From contig CAADGY010000245.1 in the NCBI GenBank assembly GCA_900696665.1, forward strand, positions 1-34,223: DNA of 34,223 nt. Direction: 5' to 3'. Position 1 is the stretch's first letter. The number at the start of each line of letters is the position of its first letter. Below, in pieces: positions 1 to 7,820 of this stretch. The stretch is from an uncultured Acidobacteriota bacterium. Lineage in GTDB: Bacteria > Acidobacteriota > Terriglobia > Bryobacterales > Bryobacteraceae. The notes beneath the pieces were generated by a model. It was not told the origin of the DNA. It ran no database searches and worked only from the letters and a program-made list of their open reading frames with translations. The translations under genes were made by a program, and so were the position numbers.

Positions 1-1
1 A

Positions 2-979
2 CTTCTTGTCTACCGCGACGCCACCGGGCAGGTGAAGCCGGTGCGGACACTCGGTGATTGGCTGAATAGGCGGGCTGAAATCCTGCGCGGCATGCAGGAA
101 GTGATGGGGCCGCTGCCCGGACGCGAAAAGCGTTGCCCGTTCGATGTTCGAACGGAAGAAGAGGCCGATGCCGGAACCTATGTGCGGCGCTTGATCACTT
201 ACGCCGCCGAGCCTGGCGGGCGCGTGCCGGCTTATTTGCTGGTCCCCAAGGCATTGCTCGGCTCGGGCAAGCGGGCACCGGCGGTGCTGTGCCTGCACCC
301 AACCGATAACAAGATTGGCCACAAGGTCGTGGTGGGGCTTGGCGGCGGTCCGAACCGGCAGTATGCATCGGAACTGGCGCAGCGCGGTTATGTGACTCTG
401 GCGCCGTCGTATCCGCAACTGGCCGGCTATCAGCCCGACTGGAAGGCGCTCGGCTATCGGAGCGGTACCATGAAGGCGATCTGGGATAATATGCGTGGGT
501 TGGATTTGCTGGAGACCCTTCCCTTTGTGCGCAAGGGCGCTTACGGCGCTATCGGGCACTCGCTAGGTGGACACAATTCGGTATTCACGGCTGTCTTCGA
601 TTCCCGAATTCAGGTGATTGTTTCGAGTTGCGGCCTCGATTCCTATCTGGACTATAAAGATGGCGATATTCGCGGCTGGACCAGTGACCGTTATATGCCT
701 GGGCTGCTCGCCTACAAAGACCGGCTCCAGGACATTCCGTTTGACTTTCACGAGATGATCGGAGCGCTGGCGCCGCGGATGTGTTTCATCAGTGCGCCGC
801 TTAAAGACGACAACTTCAAATGGCAGAGCGTCGACCGGATTGCCGCCGCGGCGCGGCCTGTTTATAAGTTGTACGGCAAACCGGAGAATCTGCGGGTGGA
901 GCACCCCGACTGCGACCACGATTTTCCGGATGCCATGCGCGAGATCGCGTATTCGCTTTTCGATCGGCACCTGCGCTAG
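2..979 (+). CDS. Alpha/beta hydrolase (dienelactone hydrolase/acetyl-xylan-esterase-like), 5' partial
   Basis: This is probably an exported ester hydrolase of the alpha/beta fold; the substrate is unknown. The nucleophile elbow GHSLGG (about residue 185, numbered from base 2) supplies the catalytic serine, and the C-terminal HPDCDHDFP segment carries the likely catalytic histidine. The reading frame is open to the window edge. The residues encoded by bases 2-31 (LLVYRDATGQ) read naturally into the conserved TLGDWLNRRAEIL and VMGPLPG segments seen in this family. The GTG at 32 is therefore unlikely to be the true start, and the N-terminus with any signal peptide lies outside the window. The next gene starts 12 bases after the stop, so the two are probably co-transcribed. 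Assignment to the superfamily is firm; substrate is not. Confidence 0.85.
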   Translation, partial: LLVYRDATGQVKPVRTLGDWLNRRAEILRGMQEVMGPLPGREKRCPFDVRTEEEADAGTYVRRLITYAAEPGGRVPAYLLVPKALLGSGKRAPAVLCLHPTDNKIGHKVVVGLGGGPNRQYASELAQRGYVTLAPSYPQLAGYQPDWKALGYRSGTMKAIWDNMRGLDLLETLPFVRKGAYGAIGHSLGGHNSVFTAVFDSRIQVIVSSCGLDSYLDYKDGDIRGWTSDRYMPGLLAYKDRLQDIPFDFHEMIGALAPRMCFISAPLKDDNFKWQSVDRIAAAARPVYKLYGKPENLRVEHPDCDHDFPDAMREIAYSLFDRHLR

Positions 980-991
980 CGAAGGAGTGGC

Positions 992-2764
992 ATGAATCGC
1001 CTGGCACTCGTCTCACTTTGCCTCGTCCCGCTATGGGCGGCGGAGAGTGTTAAAGAGCACTCTGTCATCGTCGATGCTTCAGACGCCACTTACACGATCG
1101 ACGTGGCCGGCACGATGGATCCGGAGAACCTCGCTATTGAACTGGAAAATCTGGGCGACGCCCCAGTGATTTCACCCCGCGTTACCGTGAACGGGAAGTT
1201 CGACTGGTACGACGTGAAATCGATTGCCGATGAGGTAACGCGCGGCCTAACCACCGGCGAGGAGAAGGCGATGGCGCTCTTTCAGTGGGTGTTGTACAAA
1301 CGCTACCAGCGATCGCCCCACGACCGCTCCGCGCTGCATCCGGTGCGTGCGATGAACGGCTATGGATACGGCATCTGCGGGCACACCTCTGCCTGGATGA
1401 AGGCGCTCTGGACCGCGGCAGGATTGAAGGCGCGTGTGCAGGAATTGTGGGGACACACGGTTTCCGAAGTGTTTTACGACGGCGCCTGGCACATGCTGGA
1501 CGCCAACGTGAAAGTGTTCTACCTGAACCGGGACAACCGCACTATCGCGAGTCTGGCGGAGCTTGAAAAGGACAGAACCCTCATCGAGCGCACCATCCAT
1601 TCGCACGATCCATGGTTCCGCCAGCCGGACACACGCGAGCACAATGAGGAACTGGTGCAATACCTGGTGACGGCGAAGGACAACTTCGAAGAGCATGCCT
1701 ATGACGGCGAGATCGAAAAGAACCACACCATGGCGATGTCGCTGAAACCCGGTGAAAAGCTGGTCCGGTGGTGGAAGCCGGTGCTGGGTAAGTTTGAGGG
1801 CCGCGACAAACGCCCGGAAGTCCCCTCGACGTATGCGAACGGGCAATTGATCTGGGAACCCGACTTGAAGCGGGTGGATCTCAAGGCCTACATCCATGTG
1901 ATAGACAATATTGCCACGCGCGCCGAGGACGGACGCGGTCTGCCCGTGCACGTTGCGGACTTGCAGGACGAACGGCACACACGTCCGTCGCGCTTTACCA
2001 TCCCGATCCACAGCTCCTATCCGATCATCGGCGGACGCTTGTGGTGCACGCTCGTAAAGGAGGGGAACTCCGGCCTCGACCAGGCGGCCATTTTTTATGG
2101 AGAACCCGGCTGGGGAGGCGGAAACCTCTATACGTTCCAGTGGGGGAAGGGCACAAGAGACGTCGAGTTTGATCTCGACCCCAATATCATGCGATCCGGC
2201 GTGGTTTACAACTACACTATCGGCTTTAACCTGCGCGGGAATGCAAAATCAGATCCGCCGTCGCAGGTGGGGTTGGAACGAATACGAGTAGTGACGGATC
2301 TTCAGGTCTCTCCGCATTCTCTACCTGCCTTGTCGCTTGGAAAAAATCTAGTGCGATTCCGCGATGAGTCGGCGGCGGGCCGGCGCGTCCGGATTACTCA
2401 CCGCTGGCGGGAAGTTCACGACCGCCGTCCACCCGCCGCGATCACCGTGGCATCCACCCCGCGCGATGGCGGGGAAGTGCGGACGCTTGCGCCGGTTCTG
2501 AAATGGAATGCCCCAACGGATAATGCTCCGGGCGAAATCGTCGATTACCAGGTAATGGTGAGTTTGCGCCCTGACTGCCGTTGGCCGCTTTCGCCCACTC
2601 TTCACCAGAACACTGGCACGGCGAAAACAGAATGGACGGTGCCGCAGACTTTTTTGAATCCAGGCACAACGTACTACTGGAAGGTGCGCGCTCGCAACGT
2701 TCATGGCGATACCGGCCGGTGGGGTTCCGTCTTCCACTTCCGGACCGCCGCAGCCGCAAAATAG
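992..2764 (+). CDS. Exported transglutaminase-like protein with C-terminal Fn3-like domain
   Basis: This 590-residue protein has a cleavable-looking signal peptide (residues 1-17, ending PLWAAES). A transglutaminase/papain-like core follows at about 80-180, with the catalytic triad visible as Cys129 in GYGICGHTSAW, His155 in ELWGHTVSEV and Asp170 in AWHMLDANV. A long middle region of beta character follows, and the last 100 residues look like a fibronectin type III domain (TTYYWKVRARN, typical of its F and G strands). The start has a Shine-Dalgarno GAAGGAG four bases upstream. It probably acts outside the cytoplasmic membrane on proteins or peptides as a protease or crosslinker; bacterial members are often proteases. 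The neighbouring hydrolase is 12 bases upstream, suggesting one transcript. Confidence 0.85.
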   Translation: MNRLALVSLCLVPLWAAESVKEHSVIVDASDATYTIDVAGTMDPENLAIELENLGDAPVISPRVTVNGKFDWYDVKSIADEVTRGLTTGEEKAMALFQWVLYKRYQRSPHDRSALHPVRAMNGYGYGICGHTSAWMKALWTAAGLKARVQELWGHTVSEVFYDGAWHMLDANVKVFYLNRDNRTIASLAELEKDRTLIERTIHSHDPWFRQPDTREHNEELVQYLVTAKDNFEEHAYDGEIEKNHTMAMSLKPGEKLVRWWKPVLGKFEGRDKRPEVPSTYANGQLIWEPDLKRVDLKAYIHVIDNIATRAEDGRGLPVHVADLQDERHTRPSRFTIPIHSSYPIIGGRLWCTLVKEGNSGLDQAAIFYGEPGWGGGNLYTFQWGKGTRDVEFDLDPNIMRSGVVYNYTIGFNLRGNAKSDPPSQVGLERIRVVTDLQVSPHSLPALSLGKNLVRFRDESAAGRRVRITHRWREVHDRRPPAAITVASTPRDGGEVRTLAPVLKWNAPTDNAPGEIVDYQVMVSLRPDCRWPLSPTLHQNTGTAKTEWTVPQTFLNPGTTYYWKVRARNVHGDTGRWGSVFHFRTAAAAK

Positions 2765-2884
2765 CACCGTGATCCAAAGAGGTCTGGTTCCTCGCGTTAG
2801 TTAGTCGAACATCATCTGGGATACCGCCGGAGCTATGCCAATGGCGGCGGTTCGGGTAAGCATCCATTTGACGGAGTTGCTGCT

Positions 2885-4516
2885 ATGAAAAAGTGTGTGA
2901 CGCTCCTTTTCGCTGCAGTTCTGTTTCTACAGGCTCAGCATAACCATCACGAATCTACTCACCAGAAGCCGGTCAAACTATTGGAGGGGTTAGGCGACCA
3001 TACGCACCCGATTGCCACGAATTCACAGATGGCCCAGAAGTTTTTCGATCAGGGCCTGGCGCTCGTGTTTGGCTTCAACCACGATGAAGCCGCCCGCTTG
3101 TTCGCACGCGCCGCGGAACTGGATCCGAAATCGCCGATGCCGCATTGGGGAATCGCGCTGGCCCTGGGACCGAACTACAATATGCCGCCAATGCCCGAAC
3201 GGGAAGAGAAGGCGTGGCAGGCAATAGAAAAGGCGATCGAGCTGACCAAACGGGCGCCGGAGAACGAACGCGCCTATGTGAACGCACTGGTGAAGCGGTA
3301 CTCGAGAAGCCCGGAAGAAGACCGCAAGCAACTCGCCGTGCATTACAAAGACGCGATGAAGGAGGTCATGAAGCGCTATCCGGACGACCTGGACGCAGCG
3401 ACGCTTTACGCCGAAGCTTTGATGAACCTGCGGCCGTGGCAGCTATGGAGCAAAGATGGCGTGCCTGCGGAGGGAACGCTCGAGATCTTGGAAGTACTCG
3501 AGGGTGTACTGCGGCGCGACCCGAGCCACCCCGGCGCCAACCACTACTACATTCACGCAGTGGAAGCGTCAAAGAACCCGGAGCGGGCGCTGCCGAGTGC
3601 GATGCGCCTCGGTTCACTTATGCCCGGGGCGGGCCACATGGTCCACATGCCGTCGCATATCTTCCTGCGCGTTGGCGATTTCGAACAGTCCGCCGTGGTC
3701 AACGAGACGGCTTCCGAGGTGGACCGGAAGTATATCGAGCGGTCCGGCGCCAAAGGAATCTACCCGCTGATGTACTATTCGCATAACCTGCACTTCGTAT
3801 CGTATGTCCGCATGTTGCAAGGCCGCTTTGAGCAGGCGTTGGACTATTCGAAGCGGCTAAGGAAGAACGTTGACGGCGCAATCGACGGAATGCCGATGCT
3901 GGGGACATACGGTGCTTTCGAATGGCTCGTGCTTGCACGGTTTGCCAAGTGGAAGGAGATGCTGGCGGAGCCCGAGCCCGGCGAGAAACATCCGTTTGTG
4001 CACGCCATGTACCGGTACTCTCGCGGTCTGGCGTTCGCCGGTTTGGGAAATGTGCCGGAGGCGGAGGCGGAACGCGAGCGCATGGGAGCTTTATGTGCCC
4101 GGATTCCGGAGAGCGAAATGCTAATGGTCAACACTATGCGAAGCGTTCTGGATGTCGGTATGGCAGACCTGGACGCACGCATCGCACGCGCGAAAAAGGA
4201 TTCAGCCTCCGAAGTCACACACTTCCGCCGTGCCGCCGGGTTCGAGGATCGGTTGAACTATATGGAGCCACCGGACTGGTACTACCCGGTTCGTGAAGCG
4301 CTTGGCGGGGCCCTGCTGCGGCAGGGCAAAGCGGCGGAGGCCGAAGAGGTTTTCCGCCGGGATCTGGAACTGCATCCGCGCAACGGGCGTTCGCTGTTCG
4401 GTCTGATGGAAGCGATGAAGATGCAGAAGAGGCAGGTGAGCGTAGACTGGATTCAAAAGGAATTCCAGGAGGCTTGGCGAGGCTCGCCGCTGACGCTCAA
4501 AGTGGCCGATCTTTAA
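2885..4516 (+). CDS. Exported tetratricopeptide-repeat protein
   Basis: This 543-residue protein starts with a short signal peptide (MKKCVTLLFAAVLFLQAQ) followed by a His-rich stretch (HNHHESTHQ) that might bind metal. TPR-type helix pairs are recognisable near residues 50-85 (FDQGLALVFGFNHDEAARLF, then AAELDPKSPMPHWG) and again near the C-terminus (LGGALLRQGKAAEAEEVFRRDLELHPRNGRSLFGL). Conserved GANHYYIHAVE and MPSHIFLRVGDF segments are typical of a widespread environmental family whose function is not established. No catalytic motif was identified. It lies 120 bases after the transglutaminase gene on the same strand and ends at a strong intrinsic terminator, so it is the last gene of this run. 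Confidence 0.8.
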   Translation: MKKCVTLLFAAVLFLQAQHNHHESTHQKPVKLLEGLGDHTHPIATNSQMAQKFFDQGLALVFGFNHDEAARLFARAAELDPKSPMPHWGIALALGPNYNMPPMPEREEKAWQAIEKAIELTKRAPENERAYVNALVKRYSRSPEEDRKQLAVHYKDAMKEVMKRYPDDLDAATLYAEALMNLRPWQLWSKDGVPAEGTLEILEVLEGVLRRDPSHPGANHYYIHAVEASKNPERALPSAMRLGSLMPGAGHMVHMPSHIFLRVGDFEQSAVVNETASEVDRKYIERSGAKGIYPLMYYSHNLHFVSYVRMLQGRFEQALDYSKRLRKNVDGAIDGMPMLGTYGAFEWLVLARFAKWKEMLAEPEPGEKHPFVHAMYRYSRGLAFAGLGNVPEAEAERERMGALCARIPESEMLMVNTMRSVLDVGMADLDARIARAKKDSASEVTHFRRAAGFEDRLNYMEPPDWYYPVREALGGALLRQGKAAEAEEVFRRDLELHPRNGRSLFGLMEAMKMQKRQVSVDWIQKEFQEAWRGSPLTLKVADL

Positions 4517-4548
4517 GCCGCAAAAAGGTTTTTTCCTCACCCCCACCC

Positions 4549-5679
4549 TCAGAGGCGCGCCGGGCTTTCCGGCGCGCTTTTTTTTGCAGCCAGTTCCGGC
4601 GGCAAGCTCCCCGCCGCATCATACATCGCCAGGATGTTCGCGGGTGGAGTGTCGGCCTGGATGTTGTGTGTGGGGCTGAGGATGTAGCCGCCGCCCGCGC
4701 CGAGAACGGCGATATGCTCCCGCGCCGTCCGGTGTACCTCGCCGGGCGAGCATCGGGGAAGCGTCGCCTGTACATCCATGCCGCCGTGAAAGCAGAGCCT
4801 GTCGCCGAAGGTGCTTTTGATTTCGCGCGGGTCCATGCCTTCGGCGCTGAATTGCAGCACGTCCAGCACATCGGTTCCGATATCGATGAGCGCGGGGATG
4901 AAGGGGCGCACAGCACCGCAGGAATGATACATCACCCGGGCGCCCAATTCGTGAACGAGCCGGTTGAGGCGCTCATGATGCGGTGCGACGAGGTTGCTCC
5001 ACATCCGTGGCGACATCAAAATCCCATGCTGGTGGGCGATGTCGTCGCTGGTCCAGATCAGATCGATGCGTTCTCCGGCTGCACGCATTACACGTTCGAG
5101 CATGGCGATATAGAAGTCCGTCACGCGGCGCATGAGCTCCCAGGCGAGGTCCGGGTTTTCGATGAGATCGGCCAGGAATTGCTCCATCCCGCGCAAGTAC
5201 CAGGCGATCTCGAACATACCGCCCGGGTCGCCGAACTCCTCAAGCGCGATCGCATATTCGGCGATCCCGTCGAGCCGCCTTATCTCGTGGGCAAGCCCTT
5301 CGGCATCCCACCAATCGGGTTGCGGCCATCCATATTGGTCAAGTTCACTCGCATCGTTGATACAGGCCAGAGGGTGGCGGGCGATCTCGTCGTACACTCC
5401 GAACCTGTTCGCCACCTTGCGGCGCGTCACACCCCACGCATCGCGCCACGTTCCGTCGCTGTACGTTTCGAGGGGGGGACCGATGTAGGGCTGCCGTGGA
5501 TGGCGCAAGTCAACGCCCAGAAGTTGAAGAACACGCTCCTCGTCTGCTGTGCCGAGAAACGTTTTGACATTCGTCCACGTCTCGGCCGTGGCGAGGAAAT
5601 CGACCGGAACTCTATCTGTCTCGCGGTGCGTAAGAGCGAGGAGCACACGCTCGCGAGGGCATAGGCTGCCCGGCCGCAT
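4549..5679 (-). CDS. Uroporphyrinogen-decarboxylase-family (URO-D/MtaA/CmuA-like) protein
   Basis: This 376-residue protein belongs to the URO-D superfamily, which holds heme-pathway decarboxylases and corrinoid-linked methyltransferases such as MtaA and CmuA. Visible family signatures are the N-terminal LALTHRETDRVPVDF (about 14-28), the central MYHSCGAVRPFIPALIDIG and the C-terminal GYILSPTHNIQADTPPANI. It is clearly not a standard HemE: the N-terminus lacks the HemE RQAGRY-type motif and there are no heme genes nearby. It is more likely one of the many environmental URO-D paralogues, perhaps a methyl-transfer enzyme. The ATG directly follows the TAA stop of the upstream gene, so the two are translationally coupled. 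A long open frame on the opposite strand over the same bases has no recognisable family. Confidence 0.85.
   Translation of the reverse strand: MRPGSLCPRERVLLALTHRETDRVPVDFLATAETWTNVKTFLGTADEERVLQLLGVDLRHPRQPYIGPPLETYSDGTWRDAWGVTRRKVANRFGVYDEIARHPLACINDASELDQYGWPQPDWWDAEGLAHEIRRLDGIAEYAIALEEFGDPGGMFEIAWYLRGMEQFLADLIENPDLAWELMRRVTDFYIAMLERVMRAAGERIDLIWTSDDIAHQHGILMSPRMWSNLVAPHHERLNRLVHELGARVMYHSCGAVRPFIPALIDIGTDVLDVLQFSAEGMDPREIKSTFGDRLCFHGGMDVQATLPRCSPGEVHRTAREHIAVLGAGGGYILSPTHNIQADTPPANILAMYDAAGSLPPELAAKKSAPESPARL
4555..4585 (+). terminator. Intrinsic (Rho-independent) terminator
   Basis: A perfect 9-bp GC-rich stem (GCGCGCCGG, bases 4555-4563, pairing with CCGGCGCGC, bases 4569-4577) has a 5-base loop and is followed by eight T residues (4578-4585). 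It sits 38 bases after the stop of the TPR gene. The hairpin overlaps the last codons of the convergent gene on the minus strand. Confidence 0.9.
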
Positions 5680-7227
5680 TTACGCGCACCATTGCCGCGT
5701 ACGCACCAGCGAGCGGTTCAGCACGTTGAGCGCGATATTGACGTCGTCAACAATCTGGAAGTCGTACATGCCCACACAGATGAAATCGGCGCCGCTCTCG
5801 AAGGCGTAGCGGAAGCCCACCGCCGGTTCGATGGAACCGGCCGCCAGCACTTTGAAGGCGATCCACGGCTCACGCAATTGCGCCATATAGGAAACGGTAT
5901 CGGCTGGTTCCGTGCACCAGATGTTGTCGTTTTCGGGCAGGGTCTTCGCCGACCAGTAGTTGGTGTGGTGCAGCGTTTTCATCCAGAAATCCGGCCGCAA
6001 ACCCATCTCAACGCACGCTTGCACGGTCTTGAGCTTGTGGCCGCCGATGCCCGCCGGCAGACCGTTGCGCCGGATCAGGTCCAGACCCGCGGCGATGACC
6101 TCGAACTTCCGCTCCTCGACCAGGCGATCGGCAACCCCACCCTGGATATAGCAAGCCGCCGCGCCACGATCGATGGACTTCTGAATCATTTGCAATACGT
6201 CTTTTCCGCCGCAATCGGAAATAAACTGAATCCTGCCGCCGTTTCTCCAATAGTCGTTGATCACGTCGCATAGCAGGGGATTCGTCAGAATCGTGTTGAC
6301 GCCGCAACGCTCGGCGATGGCAAAAGTCTCGAAGATTTTGTCGCGATGGTGGTAAGCCTTGACCAGCTTTGACACGTAGATCAGGTCGCGGGCATGCGCC
6401 CAGCCGCCCATCAGGTTCCCTCCCAAGATCATACGGCTCAAGTTCAGGTTGCCGATTTGCCCCATGGGGAGCCGCCCCTTCAAGTCGCTGATCGCGGAGA
6501 ACTGAAAGCTCTTCATGGTCGCGCTGGCGACAAAGGTATCCCTGCGCTGTGCTCTCCCTCCAAGCGATACCTCTTCGAAGCTTTTCCAGCCATGCTTTTT
6601 GAGTACCGCGAGCACGAAAGCGCCCATGAACGGTACACCGGCGAGAGTCGCGACGTATTGCCGCCGTGAAACAGGACCCAGGTAGGCGGGCACCAGCTGA
6701 TCAAGACTGAAGAGAGGCGCGGGCCGGGCCGGCGCTTCATGCGCCGCTCCGCTCCGCCGCCGCAGGACACGATCCAGACCGAACGAGTACGCCGGGCAGC
6801 CGATAACCGCAAGCAAAGCGCAAAGCTCTACCAGGTTCTTGTTAACGATGAGATACGCGCCTTCGCTGGCGCCGCCCGGGCTCATTCCGAAGAATGGCGG
6901 ATATGCAAGGTAGTAGAGGCTGAGCAGTGCGATGCCGCCGAGTGCCGCCGGGCGCACGAGTAAACCGAGCATCAGGCCGAGCCCGATAAGGATAAGGGCC
7001 CAGATGTTCATCTGATCTATGATTGCTGTGCGAATCCCGTCTCCCGCCAGCCAGCCAAAGAATGGGGCCAGGGGACCGGTACTCGATTTCAAATAACCTG
7101 CGGAAGTCCAGCCCGGAAAGGCGAGTTTCGTCCAACCTTCGTACAGGAAGTGCCATCCAATCACGATGCGCAGCAGCGCGAAGGCTGCCTCCCTGTACCG
7201 CCGGGGCAGGGCGGATTCGTGCTCCAT
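5680..7227 (-). CDS. DoxX membrane domain fused to a TIM-barrel (aldo/keto-reductase-like) domain
   Basis: This 515-residue protein has two parts. Residues 1-150 form a DoxX-type membrane module with about four hydrophobic helices and the characteristic LLRIVIGWHFLYEGWTKL start. After a Pro/Ala-rich linker there is a further hydrophobic segment (192-208) preceded by SRRQY, which resembles a twin-arginine signal placed inside the protein. Residues 235-505 look like a TIM barrel: LSRMILGGNLMGGW is reminiscent of aldo/keto reductases, and FESGADFICVGMYDF looks like a late barrel strand. Its enzymatic activity is unknown. A GAGGA Shine-Dalgarno sits 7 bases before the ATG, and a TATAAT lies 42 bases upstream. 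The downstream URO-D gene starts immediately after the stop, so the two products probably work in one pathway. Confidence 0.8.
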   Translation of the reverse strand: MEHESALPRRYREAAFALLRIVIGWHFLYEGWTKLAFPGWTSAGYLKSSTGPLAPFFGWLAGDGIRTAIIDQMNIWALILIGLGLMLGLLVRPAALGGIALLSLYYLAYPPFFGMSPGGASEGAYLIVNKNLVELCALLAVIGCPAYSFGLDRVLRRRSGAAHEAPARPAPLFSLDQLVPAYLGPVSRRQYVATLAGVPFMGAFVLAVLKKHGWKSFEEVSLGGRAQRRDTFVASATMKSFQFSAISDLKGRLPMGQIGNLNLSRMILGGNLMGGWAHARDLIYVSKLVKAYHHRDKIFETFAIAERCGVNTILTNPLLCDVINDYWRNGGRIQFISDCGGKDVLQMIQKSIDRGAAACYIQGGVADRLVEERKFEVIAAGLDLIRRNGLPAGIGGHKLKTVQACVEMGLRPDFWMKTLHHTNYWSAKTLPENDNIWCTEPADTVSYMAQLREPWIAFKVLAAGSIEPAVGFRYAFESGADFICVGMYDFQIVDDVNIALNVLNRSLVRTRQWCA

Positions 7228-7268
7228 ACGGGTTCCTCAGCCCCAGCCTAACACGAATTTAGGGCCAA

Positions 7269-7274
7269 ATTATA
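7269..7274 (-). promoter_or_regulatory. -10 element TATAAT upstream of the DoxX fusion gene
   Basis: Read on the minus strand, a perfect TATAAT lies in an AT-rich island 42 bases upstream of the ATG at 7227. No good -35 hexamer is visible 16-18 bases further upstream. It is a plausible promoter for the two-gene unit 7227-4549. Confidence 0.45.
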
Positions 7275-7340
7275 CAAAATAGTTACTCGCAGGCCGCCGC
7301 AACGCAGCGGTGCGGCCGGGTCACGTACTACCGTCGATAA

Positions 7341-7787
7341 CTACCGGTCCCTGTACACAATCGGGTCTCCGTCCGTTGCATTTGGATGGATACGGCTGGT
7401 GGCACCGCTCAAAAGCACCATGCCATGACTGGTTGAAACGGTGACCAGACCATGGACGCCGGACAGATCGGCCGTAGTGTAGGCGCACGTGACGACCACC
7501 GGGCGGCTCGCGGGCATCAGCACGTTGAAATACGTTTGCGACCGTACATGCTCAAGGTAAGGCGGAGTTTTCAATGCAAGTGCTCCACCATCCCGATGCA
7601 GTGCGAGACGCTGTAGAAGAGCGTTTCCCTTTTCTTCGTCGTCCGTTGTGGCTTCCGCACACAGGTCGAGCGAATAGCCGGTAGTAGAGGGCCGTCAGTC
7701 TGTCGCCGGGAAGCCGAAGCGTTCCTTCCGCCGGCAGGTGTGAACCGGGCCAGGCGTCGAAAAAAGTCTGAACTTTCTATCGGCGTG
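7341..7787 (-). pseudogene. Decayed gene remnant, C-terminal part DUF4097-like
   Basis: No intact gene fits between 7228 and 7820. On the minus strand two frames carry protein-like sequence in series. The first, directly after a TAG at about 7788, reads KVQTFFDAWPGSHLPAEGTL and on to LTALYYRLF. The second continues from about 7675 as TTGYSLDLCAEATTDDEEKG and runs to a stop at 7341. The end of the second frame (FNVLMPASRPVVVTC, then DLSGVHGLVTVSTSHGMVLL) resembles the repeated beta strands of DUF4097 putative-adhesin domains. The frame switch and the missing start suggest a truncated, frameshifted gene. A shorter TTG-started gene (7341-7574) is the alternative. The DUF4097 match is from memory of the pattern and is tentative. 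Confidence 0.4.
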
Positions 7788-7820
7788 TGCGCGGGCGTTG
7801 CGGCATCCCGGCGCTTCGCC

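Noticed and set aside
4474-5664. 396-codon open frame on the plus strand
   Set aside because: It is antisense to the URO-D-family gene, which has clear family motifs. The plus-strand translation is Arg/Ala/His-rich without any recognisable domain.
4549-5679. HemE uroporphyrinogen decarboxylase
   Set aside because: The protein lacks the N-terminal RQAGRY-type motif of true HemE and has no heme genes around it.
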